Positions 8,493 through 18,269 of a stretch of DNA of 64,000 nucleotides are shown one piece after another. The stretch lies in the NCBI RefSeq assembly GCF_027563315.1, contig NZ_JAMKBJ010000003.1, positions 1 to 64,000 on the forward strand. Direction: 5' to 3'. A model generated the notes under the pieces. The model did not search any database and had not been told where the DNA came from. It saw only the letters and a list, made by a program, of their open reading frames with translations. The first letter of the stretch is position 1, and each line of letters opens with the position of its first letter. Both the position numbers and the translations under genes were made by a program. This DNA is from Paenisporosarcina quisquiliarum. Its GTDB lineage: Bacteria > Bacillota > Bacilli > Bacillales_A > Planococcaceae.

Positions 8493-9575
8493 TCAGTCTT
8501 TTGAAAATCGAAGAATGAGCCCGACAATGAGCCAGGTTGAAAGTAAAGACGATCCACCATAACTAATGAATGGCAATGTTACTCCTGTAACAGGAAATAA
8601 GCCAATGACTACCCCAATATTTAAAAATATTTGGAAACCAATCATGGATTGAATCCCTGCAATTGCATAAAAACCTACTTTGGTTGGTGCCAAAACAGCT
8701 AAACGATAACCTGTGTATAAGAAAAGGCAGAATAATCCAATCAATAAGAAGGCACCGATAAAGCCCATTTCTTCCACGATAATCGAGAAAATGAAATCAT
8801 TTTGAGGTTCAGGCAAATATAGAAACTTCTGTCGACTCTGACCGAAGCCATGTCCAAACAGTCCAGATGGTCCAATTGCCATTAGGGATTGCGTCCCTTG
8901 AAATCCACTGTTCAATGCATCTTCCCATGGATCCAGAAACGCATAAATCCGTTTTAATCGGTATGGAGCCGAAATGATTAAACCAGCAAGTGCCAGTACT
9001 CCCATCGAACCGATGGCTACAAAGAACCGTACCGGAAATCCGGCGATAAACAACAGGGAAAAGCCACCGACAATTAATAGAAAAGCAGAACCGAAGTCCG
9101 GCTGGACCAATATGATACCAGCTGGCACCAAGCAAACCAGAATCGGCTGGATGTATCTTCTTTTGAGACCTGTTGACTTTTGTGCCAACATACATGCAAG
9201 AAATCCAATGACTGAAATCTTAACGAATTCTGCAGGTTGCAGGCTGAAACCAGCAATTTGAATCCAGCTTTGTGATCCATTTCTGACAATTCCAAGGCCT
9301 GGAATATAGACAGAGAAAAGCAGGAGAATGGACAGAATGTACGCTAGCTTCCAGAACTTACGATTGGTTAGGAATGTCATTTTAGACATAGCCAAAGCAC
9401 ACAACATACCTAACGTTCCATACATCGCTTGTTTCCAGAAGAATGGCAAACTGTCCTGGTAATGTACTTTCCCCCAGTAAGAGCCGGCAGAGTATACAAA
9501 AAAGTAACCAATGACCGTTAATAGTAAACTAGTAAACAGAAAAACATTAGTCGGTTTATTCTGCAGTTTTGGCAT
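8493..9575 (-). CDS. spoVE: SEDS-family peptidoglycan polymerase SpoVE
   Basis: Polytopic SEDS glycosyltransferase that works with a class B PBP (SpoVD) to make spore cortex peptidoglycan. The product is 360 residues with about ten membrane segments. Family motifs include GLGIVRNGSQSWIQI, QPAEFVKISVI, the QPDFGSAFL loop, GHGFGQSRQKFLYLPEPQNDFIFSI and LPFISYGGSSL. The ATG at 9575 has only a weak AAGG ribosome site, so the start is less certain. The name rests on position between murD and divIB; a second family member, ftsW, lies at 52195-53358. It could also serve division. Confidence 0.88.
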   Translation of the reverse strand: MPKLQNKPTNVFLFTSLLLTVIGYFFVYSAGSYWGKVHYQDSLPFFWKQAMYGTLGMLCALAMSKMTFLTNRKFWKLAYILSILLLFSVYIPGLGIVRNGSQSWIQIAGFSLQPAEFVKISVIGFLACMLAQKSTGLKRRYIQPILVCLVPAGIILVQPDFGSAFLLIVGGFSLLFIAGFPVRFFVAIGSMGVLALAGLIISAPYRLKRIYAFLDPWEDALNSGFQGTQSLMAIGPSGLFGHGFGQSRQKFLYLPEPQNDFIFSIIVEEMGFIGAFLLIGLFCLFLYTGYRLAVLAPTKVGFYAIAGIQSMIGFQIFLNIGVVIGLFPVTGVTLPFISYGGSSLLSTWLIVGLILRFSKD

Positions 9576-9595
9576 CCCTTCATCTGTTATTCTTA

Positions 9596-10948
9596 TTAGT
9601 TAATTTGAAAGACTGCTTCTATAAAATCGTCTCCACGTAACTCAAAGTTTGCATATTGATCCCAGCTTGCGCATGCTGGTGAAAGTAGAATCACATCATG
9701 TGGCTGAGAGAATTTGGTTGCGATTTTAACGGCTTGCTGAATATTTTCTACTTTTTCCAAACCTTCAACACCGCATGATTTGGCAAATTCAATGAGACGA
9801 TCAGCCGTTTCACCAAATGACACAATGGCCTTCACGTTCCCCATATAATCACGCATCTCTTCAAATGAATGTCCGCGATCCAATCCACCGGCAATTAAGA
9901 TAATAGGTTCATTGAATGCCGCAAGTGCACTCTTAGTCGCTAGTGTGTTTGTAGCTTTAGAATCGTTAAAGAATTTGCGTTGCTTCCATTCACGAACGAA
10001 TTGTGTACGATGTTTCACTCCTGTAAAGGACGTCAAAACATGCTCAATTGTTTCTTTTGGACATGACATCAAGATGGAAGTAGCAACTGCAGCCAAAATG
10101 TTCTCAAGATTATGTTCTCCCGGCAAAGCTATGGATTTTCTTTCTAGGTAGGGTTCACCGAGCCAATAGATTCGCTCAGCATCGGCACTGATTCCTTCCT
10201 GTTTACGACCTTTAGTCGAAAACGGCAAAAGTTTTGCATTCGTCTTGTTTGCATATTGAACCACGGCTGGTTGATCTGCATTGTAGATAAAAATATCTTC
10301 GGATTTCTGATTTTTAGTGACTGCAAATTTTGCATCCCCATACTCTTCGAATGACCCATGATAGTCTAGATGTGCCTCATACAAGTTTGTAAGAATCGAG
10401 ATTTTAGGTTTGAATTGATCAATTCCCATTAATTGAAATGATGATAATTCCGTTACAATGACCTGGTCCTCTTGCGCTTCTTGAGCAACTGAACATGCCA
10501 CCGTTCCGATATTACCTGCAATCAATGGTTTTTGACCGCCTTGATTAAGCATATGGAAAAGTAAAGTGGTGGTGGTTGTTTTACCATTTGAACCGGTAAT
10601 TCCTATAAATGGAGCCTCACTGATTAAATAAGCCAGCTCTATTTCTGTCCAAACCGGTATTCCCCGGGAAATGGCGTCACTGATAATTGGGTTACGATAA
10701 GGAATACCTGGATTTTTAATGACATATTCAAATCCTTCGTCCAACAAATCCTCGGGGTGTCTTCCACAAATCACGGTGATTCCTTTGCTCAATAAATTCT
10801 GTGCATCCGGACTTTCTTCAAAAGGTTTAGCGTCGTTAACGGTAACAAACGCACCTAATTTGTGCAGAAGCTCTGCAGCAGCGACCCCACTTTTTGCAAG
10901 ACCGAGCACAAGTACTTTTTTAGATGTAAATTGTGTAATGTGTTTCAT
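9596..10948 (-). CDS. murD: UDP-N-acetylmuramoyl-L-alanine--D-glutamate ligase MurD
   Basis: Cytoplasmic ATP-dependent ligase adding D-glutamate to UDP-MurNAc-L-Ala. The product is 450 residues in three domains: an N-terminal Rossmann-like UDP-binding domain (VLVLGLAKSGVAAAELL), a central ATPase with the P-loop GITGSNGKTTTTTLL at ~115-130, and a C-terminal domain with FNDSKATNTLATKSAL and LSPACASWDQY. Start ATG at 10948 has GGAGG upstream and directly abuts the end of mraY. It supplies precursor for MraY and the missing-from-cluster MurG. Confidence 0.98.
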   Translation of the reverse strand: MKHITQFTSKKVLVLGLAKSGVAAAELLHKLGAFVTVNDAKPFEESPDAQNLLSKGITVICGRHPEDLLDEGFEYVIKNPGIPYRNPIISDAISRGIPVWTEIELAYLISEAPFIGITGSNGKTTTTTLLFHMLNQGGQKPLIAGNIGTVACSVAQEAQEDQVIVTELSSFQLMGIDQFKPKISILTNLYEAHLDYHGSFEEYGDAKFAVTKNQKSEDIFIYNADQPAVVQYANKTNAKLLPFSTKGRKQEGISADAERIYWLGEPYLERKSIALPGEHNLENILAAVATSILMSCPKETIEHVLTSFTGVKHRTQFVREWKQRKFFNDSKATNTLATKSALAAFNEPIILIAGGLDRGHSFEEMRDYMGNVKAIVSFGETADRLIEFAKSCGVEGLEKVENIQQAVKIATKFSQPHDVILLSPACASWDQYANFELRGDDFIEAVFQIN

Positions 10949-11920
10949 TTATAATACCTCCATCATAACGACAATAAAGGCTGCGAGGAATGCTGTAGAC
11001 CAAAATACGACGACAACTTTCCATTCAGACCAACCCGATAATTCGAAATGGTGATGAAGTGGACTCATTTTAAATATCCGTTTACCAGTTGTTTTAAAAC
11101 TGATGACTTGCAAAATAACAGAAAGTGTCTCTGCAACGAAAATGATTCCCACAAGCAACAGCAAAAGTTCTTGCTTAACCAAAATCGAAACCATCGCAAG
11201 AGCTCCCCCAAGTGCCAGAGAACCTGTATCCCCCATAAATAATTTAGCGGGATTTGCATTGAAAATTAAAAAGCCTAGCAGTGCGCCAGTTACGGCAAAT
11301 GCGAAAATCGCAATATCTTGCTGATTGTAATACATAGCCAATACGCCAAATGTCGTAAACGCGATTGAAGCTGTTCCTGAAACCAAACCATCCAATCCGT
11401 CAGTCAAATTCACTGCATTGGAGAAACCAACAAGCCAGAAAACCATGAATAATACATAAGCGATGCCAAGATCCATAGACCAGTCTGTAAAAGGAATACC
11501 AACTGTCGTTTCAAATGGACCTTGTTTAATCAAGAAGAATGAAGCAACCGCGATAATAATTTGCCCAATAAGCTTTTGTCTTGACGTTAAGCCTAAATTT
11601 CTTTTTAAAACAACTTTAATAAAGTCATCCAAAAACCCAATTAGTCCAAAACCAACAAACACGATGACTAATACAATCGTTTGCGTAGTCAGCATTTCCA
11701 AATAAAAAGCAACGCCTAACGTTGTGAGGACAATGGAAACAATAAATACCAGTCCGCCCATGGTAGGTGTGCCTGCTTTTTTCATATGGGATTGAGGACC
11801 TTCCTCACGGATACTTTGACCAAACTTCATCCGTTTCAGTGCCGGGATGAAAAGTGGTGTCAATAATACCGTAAGGAAAAAGCCTATCCCTACAATCATA
11901 AGTGTTGTTGCGAGTGTCAT
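10949..11920 (-). CDS. mraY: Phospho-MurNAc-pentapeptide transferase MraY
   Basis: Integral membrane enzyme that moves phospho-MurNAc-pentapeptide onto undecaprenyl phosphate, forming lipid I. The product is 323 residues with about ten membrane segments. Visible signatures are [10 protein letters not shown], the aspartate-rich [30 protein letters not shown] and the C-terminal [12 protein letters not shown]. Start ATG at 11920 has AAGGAG upstream. It is 42 bases after spoVD; in B. subtilis murE occupies that gap. murD follows without spacing. Confidence 0.98.
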   Translation of the reverse strand: MTLATTLMIVGIGFFLTVLLTPLFIPALKRMKFGQSIREEGPQSHMKKAGTPTMGGLVFIVSIVLTTLGVAFYLEMLTTQTIVLVIVFVGFGLIGFLDDFIKVVLKRNLGLTSRQKLIGQIIIAVASFFLIKQGPFETTVGIPFTDWSMDLGIAYVLFMVFWLVGFSNAVNLTDGLDGLVSGTASIAFTTFGVLAMYYNQQDIAIFAFAVTGALLGFLIFNANPAKLFMGDTGSLALGGALAMVSILVKQELLLLLVGIIFVAETLSVILQVISFKTTGKRIFKMSPLHHHFELSGWSEWKVVVVFWSTAFLAAFIVVMMEVL

Positions 11921-11962
11921 ATGTATTCTCCTTCAAATAAACGATGGTTGTCGTTATTACTA

Positions 11963-13882
11963 TTATTCACCTAAGTATAAATGAATCGTGCCGTCTACAG
12001 ATAGTAAACTATCTGCTTTTGGAAGTTGAGATATGATTTTATTTCCTGTCCCGTGCCATTCAATTCTGAAAGGCTCTTCCATTTTCACAACTTTATTTTT
12101 ATCGAGACCTACTAGTTCAGGAACATGCTGTTGTAATGCATCACCCCAGCGATACTCTTTTTCGAGTTGATCTTTGTTGTGTTTGAAACCAATAAAAGGT
12201 GCACTATCTTCAATGATTTGTCCGACAATCGGCGCAGCAATGACTCCTCCAAACTGTAACACATGTTTCGGATTATCGATTGCTACATATACCACGATTT
12301 CAGGGTCATTAGCAGGTGCAAAACCAATAAATGAAACAATGTATTGCCCTTCTACATAGCGGCCATTCACGGCCTTCTGAGCAGTACCTGTTTTCCCTCC
12401 AATGCGCATCGTGTCACGGAACGCATTTCGACCTGAACCATTTGCCACTACAGATTCCAAAGCTTCGCGAACTTGTTTGGATGTTTCTTCAGAAATAACC
12501 TGTCTTACTTTTGTCGGTTTATTTTCTTTTATTAATTCATTGGTTTGCTCATTGTAGATTCGTTTCACGACATACGGTTGGAACAGAGTACCGCCATTGA
12601 CGGCTGCGGAAACTGCCTGAACTTGTTGAATGGGTGTTACAGAAATTCCTTGCCCAAAAGAGGTGGTTGCGTGCTCAACTGGTCCGTAAGCTTCCTCTGA
12701 AAACAAAATTCCTGTGGATTCTCCTGCGATGGAGGATCCTGTTTTTTTCCCAAATCCAAAATCTCGTATGTATGCAGAAAGTTTCTCACGTCCAACTCGT
12801 TGACCAAGTTCAATAAATCCTGGGTTACAAGAGTTTTCAACTACTTCCAAAAAACTCTGATGCTTATGCCCTTCCCTTTTCCAGCACCGCAATCTTGCGC
12901 CTTCCACTAATGCATAACCTGGATCATAAAAGGATTCTTTGTGCAAGTCCACTTTTCCTTCTTCAAGCGCAGCAGCAAGCGTAATGATTTTAAATGTTGA
13001 ACCAGGCTCAAAAGTCATTGAGACCGGCAAGTTTTGATTATATACGCTTGGGCTCACTTTGTCATATTGTAAAGGATGGAAAGTCGGAAACGAAGCTAAA
13101 CCCAATATCTCCCCAGTTTTGGGATTCATGGCAATGCCCATTGCCTGATCTGCATCGTATTTCTTTACTGCTTGTGAAAGTTCGCGTTCCATCACCTGCT
13201 GCACATCTAAATCGATTGTCAGGTCGACTGTTGAACCGTCTTTCCCTTTTCCCCATTCATCATTTACATGTGGCAAGGATTGACCCTTGGCGTCGGTAAA
13301 TAATCTTAGGGTTGATTCAGTAGATGTCAAAAATTCATTGTACTGATATTCAATTCCTGCCAAACCTTGGTGATCGTAACCAGTGAACCCCAGAAGACGC
13401 GACAGTAGTTCATCATGGGGATAGTCACGTACATAGTCAACCCCAGTGTACAAACCCGGAATTTTTAATGATTGGATCTCAATCGCTTTTCCGAGCTCAA
13501 TGTTCTTTCCTGCTGGCGCCAGTTTAATCAGAAATGTCTTTTTACTCATCTGCTCAACCAGTTTCTCTTCGTCGATGTTTAAAGCTTTGCTCAGTTTTGC
13601 AGCGGCGGTTTCAACATCTTCATTTTGAGCGGGCATAAAATATAGCGTCGGTGCCAACTTGCTTCCTACAATTAATTCACCATCACGGTCCCGAATATTG
13701 CCTCTAGTCTGTGAAAATGGAATTTCACGATCCCAATTCTCTTCTGCTTTTTCTGTAAGCCATTCATATTGGAAAAACTGCATGTAAATCAATTTCCCCA
13801 ATGATGCAATACTTAAGCAAAAAAAGAGAAGCACCATAGTCCGAACTCTGATTTTCAATTGATGAGGCACTCCAGCCTTCAT
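11963..13882 (-). CDS. spoVD: Class B penicillin-binding protein SpoVD
   Basis: Transpeptidase that cross-links spore cortex peptidoglycan with SpoVE. The product is 639 residues: an N-terminal membrane anchor (~13-33), a PBP dimerisation domain, and a transpeptidase domain with active-site STFK (in EPGSTFKIITLA), SCN and KTG (GGKTGTAQ). It ends in one PASTA domain that stops at IHLYLGE. Length and single PASTA domain match B. subtilis SpoVD. Start ATG at 13882 has AAGGTG upstream. It lies between pbpB and mraY. A mother-cell promoter is likely, but I could not identify one in the short gap. Confidence 0.95.
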   Translation of the reverse strand: MKAGVPHQLKIRVRTMVLLFFCLSIASLGKLIYMQFFQYEWLTEKAEENWDREIPFSQTRGNIRDRDGELIVGSKLAPTLYFMPAQNEDVETAAAKLSKALNIDEEKLVEQMSKKTFLIKLAPAGKNIELGKAIEIQSLKIPGLYTGVDYVRDYPHDELLSRLLGFTGYDHQGLAGIEYQYNEFLTSTESTLRLFTDAKGQSLPHVNDEWGKGKDGSTVDLTIDLDVQQVMERELSQAVKKYDADQAMGIAMNPKTGEILGLASFPTFHPLQYDKVSPSVYNQNLPVSMTFEPGSTFKIITLAAALEEGKVDLHKESFYDPGYALVEGARLRCWKREGHKHQSFLEVVENSCNPGFIELGQRVGREKLSAYIRDFGFGKKTGSSIAGESTGILFSEEAYGPVEHATTSFGQGISVTPIQQVQAVSAAVNGGTLFQPYVVKRIYNEQTNELIKENKPTKVRQVISEETSKQVREALESVVANGSGRNAFRDTMRIGGKTGTAQKAVNGRYVEGQYIVSFIGFAPANDPEIVVYVAIDNPKHVLQFGGVIAAPIVGQIIEDSAPFIGFKHNKDQLEKEYRWGDALQQHVPELVGLDKNKVVKMEEPFRIEWHGTGNKIISQLPKADSLLSVDGTIHLYLGE

Positions 13883-13939
13883 TTAACCACACCTTGTTTT
13901 TTAACAACTTATGATAAGAATGGAGTGCCTATTCAAAAT

Positions 13940-16141
13940 TTAATCTTGTGGGAGTGTTTCTTCTCCATCTTTAACTGGTGGCTGTTTCTTTTTTTTATTA
14001 GTTTCTTCGGGTGTTTCCAATTTAATCACAATTGGGTTTTGTGCGTTCACAACAGAACCTTTGGAAACACTTTGACTTACGACATACCCTTCCCCGACAA
14101 CTTCGATATTTAATCCCGAAAGCATTTGGTATACCCATACATGACGTTTCGACCAATTCGTGAAGTCAGGAATCGTGATTGGACCTTCTGTTTTTAAGAG
14201 CACCAGACTGCCAGGAAGAATTTCAGTACCTGCAGCTGGGAACTGTTCTTGCACTTTTCCATTTCCACCTATAGTCACTGCATTCATCTTATGTTCAAGC
14301 ATAACACTTTGAGCCATCGCAACATTTTTGTCTTCCACTTTTGGTAATTTCACTGTGGGAATGGACTTCACTTGCTGAGGCTTAATATTCATGTATTTCA
14401 AACTGTTTTCAGTCACTGATTTGAATATTTCCGAAACAGGTATGGACCCGACTTCGGTGTCTTTCAACTTCGGTTTAGATACCGCTACATACACGACAAG
14501 TTGAGGATCTTCAACTGGTGCCATACCTAAGAAAGAATACAAATAATTTTCATAACCTTTTTGATAGAATCCATCCTTGTCAGGAATTTCGGCAGTACCC
14601 GTTTTTCCTGCAACCGTATAATCCGTCAGTTTAAATCGTTTAGCAGTACCCGCTTCATCCGTAACCGTAGAGGCCAATAAATCCCTCATTTTTTTGGCGG
14701 TTTCAGCAGAAATGGGTTTGCCAGCCTTCTCAGGTTTTGAGTCATGCATGACGGCATTTGTAGATGGGTTTACTATTTTTTCAATTACATATGGTTTCAT
14801 CATGGTTCCATCATTTGCAATGGCCGTCTCAGCTTGGATCAGTTGCATAGGAGTCACCGTAGATCCTTGACCAAACGTAGAAACAAGTCGGTCAATCGGC
14901 CATTTACTAATAATTTTTCCACTTGCTTCATTTGGCAGGTCAATGCCTGTTTTCTTTCCAAACCCGAATTTGTCCAGGTATTCAAGAAAAGCAGTGTCGC
15001 CAAGTCTCTCAAGTAAATAAGCCATCGCAACGTTTGAAGAACGTTGGAATCCTTCTTCATACGTAATTGAGCCCCATCCAGTGCGGTTGTGGTCACGAAT
15101 GGTGCGGTCAATTAATGTGTATTGTCCTGATTTGTACCAAGCGTTTGGATCCCATTTGCCCTCTTCCATGGCAGCAGCGACCGTAAATGTTTTCATCGTC
15201 GAACCAGGTTCAATTGTATTTTCGATTGTTTCATTCAACCAATTTGTTGTTAGCCCTTCACGCGTTTCTGGATCAAAGGAAGGACGCTGGCTCATGGCCA
15301 AAATTTTACCAGTCTTAGGATCAGCGACCATCGCCACAATTTTTTCTGGTTTATACTGTTCCTCCACGCGACTCATGGCATCTTCAAGGAAGTTTTGAAC
15401 AGTTTTATCAAGCGTTAGATGAATATTGTATCCATCCTGTGCAGGTGTCACCATTTCTTCTGAATTAGGCAATAAATACCCCCATAAATCACTTTCATAT
15501 TGCACTTTTCCATTTTTACCTGTTAATTGTTTGTTATAGATTGATTCAAGACCCATTTTCCCCACTGTCTGGAATTGCCCGGGTTCTTGTTCTTCTTTAA
15601 CTGCAAAGCCGATTAAATGAGATGCAAACGTGCCACCAGGGTAAAAGCGTTTTAAATCTCTGACAAAAACAAGACCGGGCAGTTTGTGCTCCGTGATTTT
15701 CGTCATAACTTCATGACTGATATCCCTGCCTGCTGAACCAAATTCAACTTGATAAACCCCTTCTTTAGATAATCGTTCAACTAATTTCTCTTTTGACAAG
15801 GGAATGTATTCAGCTAGCACACTAGCAGTTTTCTCTACATCATTTACATGTTTCGGATTTTTGGCATTTGATGTTGCTTCTGGGCTTAGAACCGCCACTA
15901 ATCGATAGCTCAAAGTATCTTCAGCAATAACTTCTCCGTGTTTATCGAGTATTTTACCCCGACTTGAATTTATCACTTGTTCTCTTTCATATTTAGCAGC
16001 AGCTTTTGCTGCAAGCGCTTGTCCATCCGCTTCTCCCGTGACTTGGATAAAAACCATCCGTGACAACAATAGAAAAAAGAGCCCTCCATAGAACAAAAAC
16101 ATCAGAAAGGCTCCCCATTGAAATCTAAATTTCTTCTTCAT
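13940..16141 (-). CDS. pbpB: Class B penicillin-binding protein 2B
   Basis: Septal transpeptidase partnering FtsW in cell division. The product is 733 residues: membrane anchor at ~11-31, PBP dimerisation domain, and a transpeptidase domain with STMK (EPGSTMKTFTVA), SSN (QRSSNVAMAYL) and KTG (AGKTGTAE). Two C-terminal PASTA domains end in a Lys-rich acidic tail. It overlaps the end of ftsL by 4 bases (ATGA type), so the two are translationally coupled. Order ftsL-pbpB-spoVD matches B. subtilis. Confidence 0.97.
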   Translation of the reverse strand: MKKKFRFQWGAFLMFLFYGGLFFLLLSRMVFIQVTGEADGQALAAKAAAKYEREQVINSSRGKILDKHGEVIAEDTLSYRLVAVLSPEATSNAKNPKHVNDVEKTASVLAEYIPLSKEKLVERLSKEGVYQVEFGSAGRDISHEVMTKITEHKLPGLVFVRDLKRFYPGGTFASHLIGFAVKEEQEPGQFQTVGKMGLESIYNKQLTGKNGKVQYESDLWGYLLPNSEEMVTPAQDGYNIHLTLDKTVQNFLEDAMSRVEEQYKPEKIVAMVADPKTGKILAMSQRPSFDPETREGLTTNWLNETIENTIEPGSTMKTFTVAAAMEEGKWDPNAWYKSGQYTLIDRTIRDHNRTGWGSITYEEGFQRSSNVAMAYLLERLGDTAFLEYLDKFGFGKKTGIDLPNEASGKIISKWPIDRLVSTFGQGSTVTPMQLIQAETAIANDGTMMKPYVIEKIVNPSTNAVMHDSKPEKAGKPISAETAKKMRDLLASTVTDEAGTAKRFKLTDYTVAGKTGTAEIPDKDGFYQKGYENYLYSFLGMAPVEDPQLVVYVAVSKPKLKDTEVGSIPVSEIFKSVTENSLKYMNIKPQQVKSIPTVKLPKVEDKNVAMAQSVMLEHKMNAVTIGGNGKVQEQFPAAGTEILPGSLVLLKTEGPITIPDFTNWSKRHVWVYQMLSGLNIEVVGEGYVVSQSVSKGSVVNAQNPIVIKLETPEETNKKKKQPPVKDGEETLPQD

Positions 16142-16506
16142 TGTCCCGATACTACCTTGACGTTTTTATCGTTCAATTTCAAGCCGAGTTCTTTAGCTTT
16201 TTCCCAAACGCGTTCATATTTTGATAGCTCACTTACTTGAATGGACAAATCCGTATTCTGTTTTTTCGTTTCATCAATTTGTTGTTCAATTGCACGTATG
16301 TCTTGTGATGAAGCATGTATGCTCGCCTGTGTCTGTAAAATCATCACGCAAAACAATGCAACAATTGATAAAAACGCTGCGAAAAGAATCTTTTCACCTT
16401 TAGTAAAAATTTTTCGTTCCGGTTTAATTGCCGGTTGGATGGCAGGCTGTGGGTTAACGACAGGCTGCTTTATGTAAGTTGATTGTGTTCTTGCGTGCAT
16501 TGCCAT
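16138..16506 (-). CDS. ftsL: Cell division protein FtsL
   Basis: Short-lived bitopic divisome protein forming a coiled-coil complex with DivIC and DivIB. The product is 122 residues: a basic cytoplasmic part (~1-40), one membrane segment (~41-62) and a leucine-zipper-like extracytoplasmic coil (~63-105). The start ATG at 16506 immediately follows the rsmH stop codon; an ATG two codons later is an alternative. pbpB overlaps its end by 4 bases. Confidence 0.9.
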   Translation of the reverse strand: MAMHARTQSTYIKQPVVNPQPAIQPAIKPERKIFTKGEKILFAAFLSIVALFCVMILQTQASIHASSQDIRAIEQQIDETKKQNTDLSIQVSELSKYERVWEKAKELGLKLNDKNVKVVSGQ

Positions 16507-17457
16507 TTAGACACGTCCTTCATCCTTTATTTTTGCAGCGATACGTAGTTTCGCTGATCGAGAGCGATTATTGTGAAGTAATTCTTCTTCACTTGGTAAT
16601 ATCGGTTTTCTTGTCACTAATTTCAACATAGGTTCCATGCCTTCTGGAATGACTGGTAAATTAGGTGGTAAATCCGGATATGAGGCTGCTTCTTTGAAAA
16701 TGGTTTTCGTAATGCGGTCTTCCAGTGAGTGGAAAGTGATGACGCTGATACGTCCATTTAATGCAAGCAGTTCAAGTGCATCTTGAAGTGATTGTTCGGC
16801 CGCTCCCAGTTCATCATTAACAGCGATTCGAATCGCCTGGAAAACGCGTTTCGCAGGATGACCACCTTTTCTTCTTGCAGGAGCTGGTATCCCATCTTTA
16901 ATCAATTCAACAAGTTGCCCAGTTGTTTCAATTGGTGCATGATTTCTCGCCTCTTCAATCTTGCGGGCGATTTGTTTAGAGAATTTTTCTTCACCATATC
17001 GGTAAAAAATACGAACCAAATCATTAAATTCCCATTCGTTCACAACGTGATAGGCCGAAAGTGGCGCTGACGTATCCATACGCATGTCCAACGGTGCATC
17101 ATGGTTGTAACTGAATCCACGTTCTGGTGTATCGAGCTGAGGTGATGATACACCTAGGTCATAAAGAATGCCATCCACTTTCTCAATACCAAGTTCATGT
17201 AACTTTTCTTTTATATAGCGGAAATTCGCATGCACGAACGTTATTTTATGAAGATGGTCCGCCAGACGAATTTTCGCATTTTCAATTGCAATGGTGTCTT
17301 GATCAAAGCAAATCAATCTTCCTCGATCATTTAACTGTTGAACTAAATATTCACTATGTCCCGCTCCACCAAGGGTGCAATCAACATATGTACCATCTGG
17401 ACGAATGTTCAATCCGTCAACGGTTTCATGAAGCAATACGGTTGTATGGTTGAACAA
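16507..17457 (-). CDS. rsmH: 16S rRNA (cytosine-1402 N4)-methyltransferase RsmH
   Basis: SAM-dependent methyltransferase acting on C1402 in the ribosomal P site, formerly MraW. The product is 316 residues. The SAM motif [16 protein letters not shown] lies near the start, with [45 protein letters not shown] and [12 protein letters not shown] further on. The start codon is TTG at 17457 with AGGAGG upstream. Unlike most relatives it does not abut mraZ: a ~200 base repeat element separates them. Confidence 0.97.
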   Translation of the reverse strand: MFNHTTVLLHETVDGLNIRPDGTYVDCTLGGAGHSEYLVQQLNDRGRLICFDQDTIAIENAKIRLADHLHKITFVHANFRYIKEKLHELGIEKVDGILYDLGVSSPQLDTPERGFSYNHDAPLDMRMDTSAPLSAYHVVNEWEFNDLVRIFYRYGEEKFSKQIARKIEEARNHAPIETTGQLVELIKDGIPAPARRKGGHPAKRVFQAIRIAVNDELGAAEQSLQDALELLALNGRISVITFHSLEDRITKTIFKEAASYPDLPPNLPVIPEGMEPMLKLVTRKPILPSEEELLHNNRSRSAKLRIAAKIKDEGRV

Positions 17458-17486
17458 TGGTTCGTCCTCCTAAAATTGTTAGTAAT

Positions 17487-17660
17487 GTCTAGCTCCTCAG
17501 GGTTGGCCGCACCTAAGCTTCAAGTCCTCATTGGAAAACAGGTTTCCAATTCGGCCTTTCCAGCGCCGGTGTCGGCCAAGCACACCCTGCTCCGCATGGG
17601 CACACAGGATGTGGGTCATGAAGGCATCGCGACACGATGTCGCGTTCTTAGCCTTCTTCC
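17487..17660. repeat. Intergenic repeat element between mraZ and rsmH
   Basis: The element begins TGTCTAGCTCCTCAGGG and includes TAAGCTTCAAGTCC, a TGGAAA..TTTCCA hairpin and CCTTTCCAGCGCCGG. These parts parallel the 6.7 kb element. Further on come CACAC-AGGAT-GTGGG, comparable to CCAAC-AGGAT-GTTGG at 25.37 kb, and a CGCGACA..TGTCGCG hairpin. It lies inside the transcribed dcw leader region. Confidence 0.65.
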
Positions 17661-17661
17661 C

Positions 17662-18093
17662 TTAAATATCAAAGCCAATCATGTTTTCAGCTAAGTCGTT
17701 AAATGAGTCCTCGGATTCATCGAAATAAGATGTCCAAGAATCTTTTGCCCAAATCTCAATACGATTTGAAACTCCCAGTACGATACATTCTTTTTCCACA
17801 TTTGCATGGGACAGTAATGTACTTGGGATATTAATTCTGCCTTGTTTATCGATTTCTACTTCCGTTGCACCTGAAAAGAAGAATCGCGTGAATGCACGAG
17901 CATCTTTTTTAGTCACAGGGAGAGCTTTTAATTTTTCTTCGAGTTTTCGCCATTCATTCATAGGATAGCCGAATAAGCAGTTATCAAGACCTCTTGTAAT
18001 AACAAATGTCTCTTCAAGGTGCTCACGAAATTTTGCCGGTATAATAAGACGGCCCTTCGCATCAACACTATGTTGATATTCTCCCATGAACAT
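17662..18093 (-). CDS. mraZ: Transcriptional regulator MraZ
   Basis: DNA-binding protein with two AbrB-like SpoVT/MraZ domains, which forms a ring and regulates the dcw operon it heads. The product is 143 residues, exactly the B. subtilis length. Both signature segments are visible: [16 protein letters not shown] (~11-26) and [16 protein letters not shown] (~83-98). The start is ATG at 18093 with GGGGTGA upstream; the longer frame to 18138 would run into its own operator. Three GTGG boxes with a 10 base period lie upstream. Confidence 0.96.
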   Translation of the reverse strand: MFMGEYQHSVDAKGRLIIPAKFREHLEETFVITRGLDNCLFGYPMNEWRKLEEKLKALPVTKKDARAFTRFFFSGATEVEIDKQGRINIPSTLLSHANVEKECIVLGVSNRIEIWAKDSWTSYFDESEDSFNDLAENMIGFDI

Positions 18094-18118
18094 GCTACTC
18101 ACCCCACTTATTGTCATA

Positions 18119-18148
18119 AATGTACCACATCCCCCCACTTTCCTCCAC
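18119..18148 (-). promoter_or_regulatory. MraZ operator: three GTGG direct repeats, 10-base period
   Basis: On the minus strand, GTGGA, GTGGG and GTGGT each begin a 10 base step: 18148-18139, 18138-18129 and 18128-18119. Regularly spaced GTGG/TGGG repeats upstream of mraZ are the known binding pattern of MraZ. They lie between the likely promoter region and the ribosome site. I could not define -35 and -10 boxes with confidence. Confidence 0.75.
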
Positions 18149-18231
18149 CATTTTTATATTTTTTTTTCATTACATAAAGAAATGTGTAAATAGTACTTGT
18201 TGAACCAGCCGAAAAACCTTTTATCCCATAG

Positions 18232-18264
18232 AAAAAAGCCGTCTCAATAAACTGAGACGGCTTT
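18232..18264 (-). terminator. Intrinsic terminator of bshC
   Basis: A GCCGTCTCA / TGAGACGGC stem with a 6 nt loop is followed on the minus strand by a run of T. It begins 5 bases after the bshC stop and isolates mraZ from upstream transcription. Confidence 0.9.
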
Positions 18265-18269
18265 AAGTA

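Noticed and set aside
13883..13990. Sigma-E promoter for spoVD
   Set aside because: CATAAGTT matches only 5 of 8 positions of the sigma-E -10 box and the spacing is too long.
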